From Plantago ovata (lineage: Eukaryota > Streptophyta > Magnoliopsida > Lamiales > Plantaginaceae): a DNA stretch of 64,000 nt. The DNA is taken from assembly GCA_028274465.1 (NCBI GenBank), contig CM051455.1, positions 91,768,365-91,832,364 of the forward strand. The letters are read 5' to 3'. The notes under the pieces were generated by a model. It ran no database searches, had not been told where the DNA came from, and saw only the letters and a list, made by a program, of their open reading frames with translations. A program made the position numbers and the translations under genes. Shown here piece after piece: positions 61,260 to 64,000 of this stretch (within the stretch, counting starts at the first letter, position 1; each line of letters begins with the position of its first letter).

Positions 61260-63567
61260 AATATCCCAAAGGATACCAGTCATGATGATGAAGGAAAAGG
61301 TTCCAAGGACAACAAGGACGATGATGATGATAATCAAGGTTCTAGTCCTGATGCTGGTGGAGTACAACTAACAGTTGCTGAGACTGAAAATCAAAATACT
61401 GAGAATCAGCAAGCTGACCAAACTCACAGTCAGCATCAAGAATCCACTCCTACTCCTGCTGAGACAAGTACTCAAGCAACTGAACAAGTTGCTGAAACTG
61501 AAGAAGAGTACGCCAGAAAGCATGCTGAAATGCACTTAGGCAAAACTAAGCTTTCTGATGCCGAGTTAGATTTACTCGAAGCCAAGGTCACTGATCCAAA
61601 CCTTGAAGATGAAGAAATGGATGAAGATTATCAAAGAGCACTTCAAAATAGTCTACAGATTCATGCTAGACATACGCATTATCTAGACATTGTTCAATCT
61701 TCAGGAGTGAACAACACGGAAGTCTCCTCCATTCCACTTACTACTGGTGAAACTCCAGTTGTTGAGTTAAAAGAGTTGCCCTCAGCAACCACTCAACCAC
61801 AAGTGTCTAAAGTTAAAGATTTGGGAACCAAGGTTGCTGGCCTTGACGAAGAAGATCTATTTAACTTCTCAGCAAATGAAGAAGAATTCACAAAGAAAAT
61901 TGAACCCACAGAGGTTGCAATTCCTCCTCCATCTCTCCAAACTGATGAAGGAGATGCTCAGAGAAGTCGCTTGCTGAGAAATGATGATCAATTCGCTATT
62001 GAGATCAAAGCTCATTCACTTACTCCCTCTCTAGTGTCGTTTCCTAACATTGAGGATTTTACTCCTAGAATAAAGGCACTAATGGATGTTCACAAAGCAT
62101 GCCAAGAAGAGGATGATGCATTGCTTGCTGAGAGTCCGCTTGACATTGGAAAAATACTGACTACAGTGCTGAAACGCACTACTTCTCTTACCATAGCTCA
62201 GAAAGACATTAGTCTACATCACAAAAGCTATGAAGAAGATGTCAGTAAAGCACTCAAACTGGCTAAAAGTGCATTGAAAAAGGCTCAGGCTTTCATTGAA
62301 GAAAAAGTCGACAATGAGCGCAGACATGAGGAGAACTTGGCTTGTATTAAAGAAGAACTGTCCAAGCTAACTGTTGATCAGCACGGCATAATTCTCAAAT
62401 ACAACAGCCTAAGTACTCTTGCTGAAAATTGCAATGAGTTTTTCTCTCTACACATCCAACCGATGATGCAATCCATGTCTAAGGGGGAAGATAAACAAAG
62501 AAAATCTTCAAGATCTAAGAAACCCTCTGCTGAAGCGCCATTGATACTGCCTGGTCCACCTCCCAGAGAACCTCTTGCTGAAAAAGAGCAAAGTTCTAAG
62601 AAAAACGAGCTGACACAGATTCTGAGAGAAGTTCAACAAATCCAAAAAGGAGAAGAACATCTATTGAAACTCAAGAATACTGTCACACTGAGAGTCATCA
62701 AAATCTGAATGAAGATGACCAAACAATAGCTCAAGCAATAAGAGCTAGGCCTATTTCAGCCTTAACTCCTTCTGGCCAATCCAAACACTTCTCTTCTGAC
62801 TCAAGATCTTCAGCAAGAGATCAAGAAAATGCTAAGTCAAGAAGAAGAAGGCAAAGACAGGAAGAAAAGAGGCTTGCCAGCATTGCAATTGGCACTGGCA
62901 TTGAATATACAAAGACCATCAATGAGAAAACAACTCAGAATGTGATCAGAAACCTACATGGTTGCTGGATCATAAAGCTGGAAGATCTTTTGGCAAATGA
63001 TTTCTTTCCAACTACTATACTTAATCAAATGTACACTTGGATTGAATTAAAAGTGCAAAGAAAAAAAGGGATCCTCCTCCCTACCCAAGAAACATTGTTG
63101 CAAAATGGCTGAACTTGGAAATCTTAGTAAGAAGAACTTTTATCGGCAAGAAGCTAAAATAAGAGCCCGATTTAATTAAACCAATAGATGTTGCTTACTA
63201 CAGTGATCCTTTAACCAAGAAGTCCAAGAAGAAATATGGCTTGATTCCTTATGAGTATTTTTATCTCACTGCTAAAGATCAAGAAGAAGATCTTCTCTGG
63301 TTAAGAAAGATTCATGCCAACAAGGGAATTTCATATACACAACTTCTCCATGCTAGCAATTGGAGCATGTACTTGTGGGTAATTCACTACAAAGAAATGA
63401 ATGGTGAAAACCATCATTATACTGCCTGCAAGAATGCAAGGATTATTCAACTTGAAGTCCGTAAGCTACTTAAAGATTACGAGAAGGACTGTGTTGAATT
63501 CTCTGCTCTTGCTGAGAAGAGTGTAAGGGAGATTCTGAGGAAATCTTCTGCTGGAATAGCTTAAGTC
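61260..63567 (+). pseudogene. SIRE-2 post-pol region, piece 3
   Basis: A long open stretch (to 62708) encodes a very acidic segment (NKDDDDDNQGSSPD-type), an AETE/ATEQ-rich part, then a helical, coiled-coil-like region near 62090-62450 (DVSKALKLAKSALKKAQAFIEEKVDNERRHEENL). Further downstream (63241-63564) a segment with VREILRKSSAGIA ends the coding part. No known domain, signal peptide or membrane segment is apparent, so envelope function is unsupported. It may serve as a structural or scaffold protein; that is a guess. Broken in a few places. Confidence 0.65.
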
Positions 63568-63825
63568 CCTTGTAACAAGCTTTATTTGTTTTGTTTGCTG
63601 ATTTTTGTAGTTATCTCTGAACTTTCTTGTAAACTTACTGAAAGATAACTATCAGCAATAAGCTTTTGATTCTTATTGGTTTTTGATTATGCAATCTACT
63701 TATGCTTACTGTTTTATTATTCAAGTATGCTTGCATTATTCAACTGATTTATTCAACATCATAAACCTCTAAAAGGGTAACAATTAATTTAGCCATGGAT
63801 TGCTAACATCAAAAAGGGGGAAATT
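63568..63825 (+). promoter_or_regulatory. SIRE-2 3' untranslated part and polypurine tract
   Basis: T-rich sequence without a gene, ending in CAAAAAGGGGGAAATT (63810-63825), the typical SIRE polypurine tract, directly before the LTR. Confidence 0.85.
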
Positions 63826-64000
63826 TGTTAGGAAACTTGTAAATTTTGATGAGCAATTAACCATGCTAAATTAAGGAAAGTCCAGTAACTAGTACTCTTA
63901 AGGTCCATAGGAATTTAGAATTTTAAGGACATTGTAAAAGAGGAACGTTTGCTGAAGACTTAGTGTAGGTACTAGTTAGGTGCTTTAGTTTTGCTGATGA
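63826..64000 (+). repeat. SIRE-2 3' LTR (start only)
   Basis: TGTTAGGAAACTTG onward, matching 21300-21475 of SIRE-1 with few changes. Cut by the window edge. Confidence 0.92.

Larger units (their letters stand above)
4652..64000 (+). mobile_element. SIRE-2: outermost Copia (SIRE-type) element, 3' part
   Basis: The pieces 4652-5004, 36177-38045 and 61260-63825 read as one plus-strand interior, interrupted by G1 (duplication TTGAT at 5000-5004 and 36177-36181) and C2 (AATAT at 38041-38045 and 61260-61264). The piece at 4652 matches SIRE-1 near 30480-30630, just before the SIRE-1 gap, so it is the region downstream of pol. A polypurine tract at 63811-63825 is followed by the 3' LTR from 63826, near-identical to the SIRE-1 LTR start. 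Gag-pol lies left of the window. Broken in several places, in addition to the nested insertions. Confidence 0.88.

Overview
The window is plant nuclear DNA and, as far as I can read it, consists entirely of LTR retrotransposons nested inside one another. I find no host gene, rRNA, CRISPR array or bacterial-type operon. Plant origin rests on the element lineages: SIRE-type Copia elements, a Tekay/Del-like chromovirus with an integrase-linked chromodomain, Athila-type Gypsy elements with tRNA-Asp primer sites, and a TRIM-like short element. The organism is probably a eudicot with a large, repeat-rich genome; the species cannot be named from this sequence.

Layout, outermost first. SIRE-2 (plus strand) starts left of the window; its interior shows at 4652-5004, 36177-38045 and 61260-63825, and its 3' LTR starts at 63826. 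Three elements sit in it. (i) Element A, a minus-strand Athila relative, covers 1-4651 and is cut by the window edge. (ii) G1, a minus-strand Athila element, spans 5005-36176 with target duplication TTGAT. It contains element B (5570-15038, duplication CAATG, gag-protease only), a solo LTR (18581-19788, GTCCA) and SIRE-1 (21300-32127, GTAAA), which carries a 100-N assembly gap. (iii) C2, a minus-strand Copia element, spans 38046-61259 (AATAT). In the C2 leader lies a composite at 45532-58822 (ATACG), made of a TRIM-like element and the chromovirus G3 with their LTR types exchanged. G3 gag is split by a solo LTR of the C2 family (50606-52662). Every boundary above that carries a duplication was read directly.

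All elements are fossils with several breaks each. Partial by-eye LTR comparison gives about 2% divergence for B and SIRE-1 and about 3-4% for G1, C2 and G3, in line with the nesting order and with insertions within roughly the last few million years at commonly used plant rates.

The most striking structure is not coding. Short, near-perfect inverted repeats with 3-4 nt centres occur in the LTRs, leaders, spacers and 3' regions of four unrelated element families. Their arm sequences differ from copy to copy while pairing is kept. In the Athila group they form G+C-rich cassettes (core GCG-N3-CGC), and the number of units differs even between the two LTRs of one insertion. In C2 they form a four-unit leader array with a constant 7-nt loop. 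In SIRE they have GNRA-like loops. The second notable structure is the TRIM/chromovirus composite, whose two LTR types are swapped at matching primer-site junctions inside one pair of target duplications.
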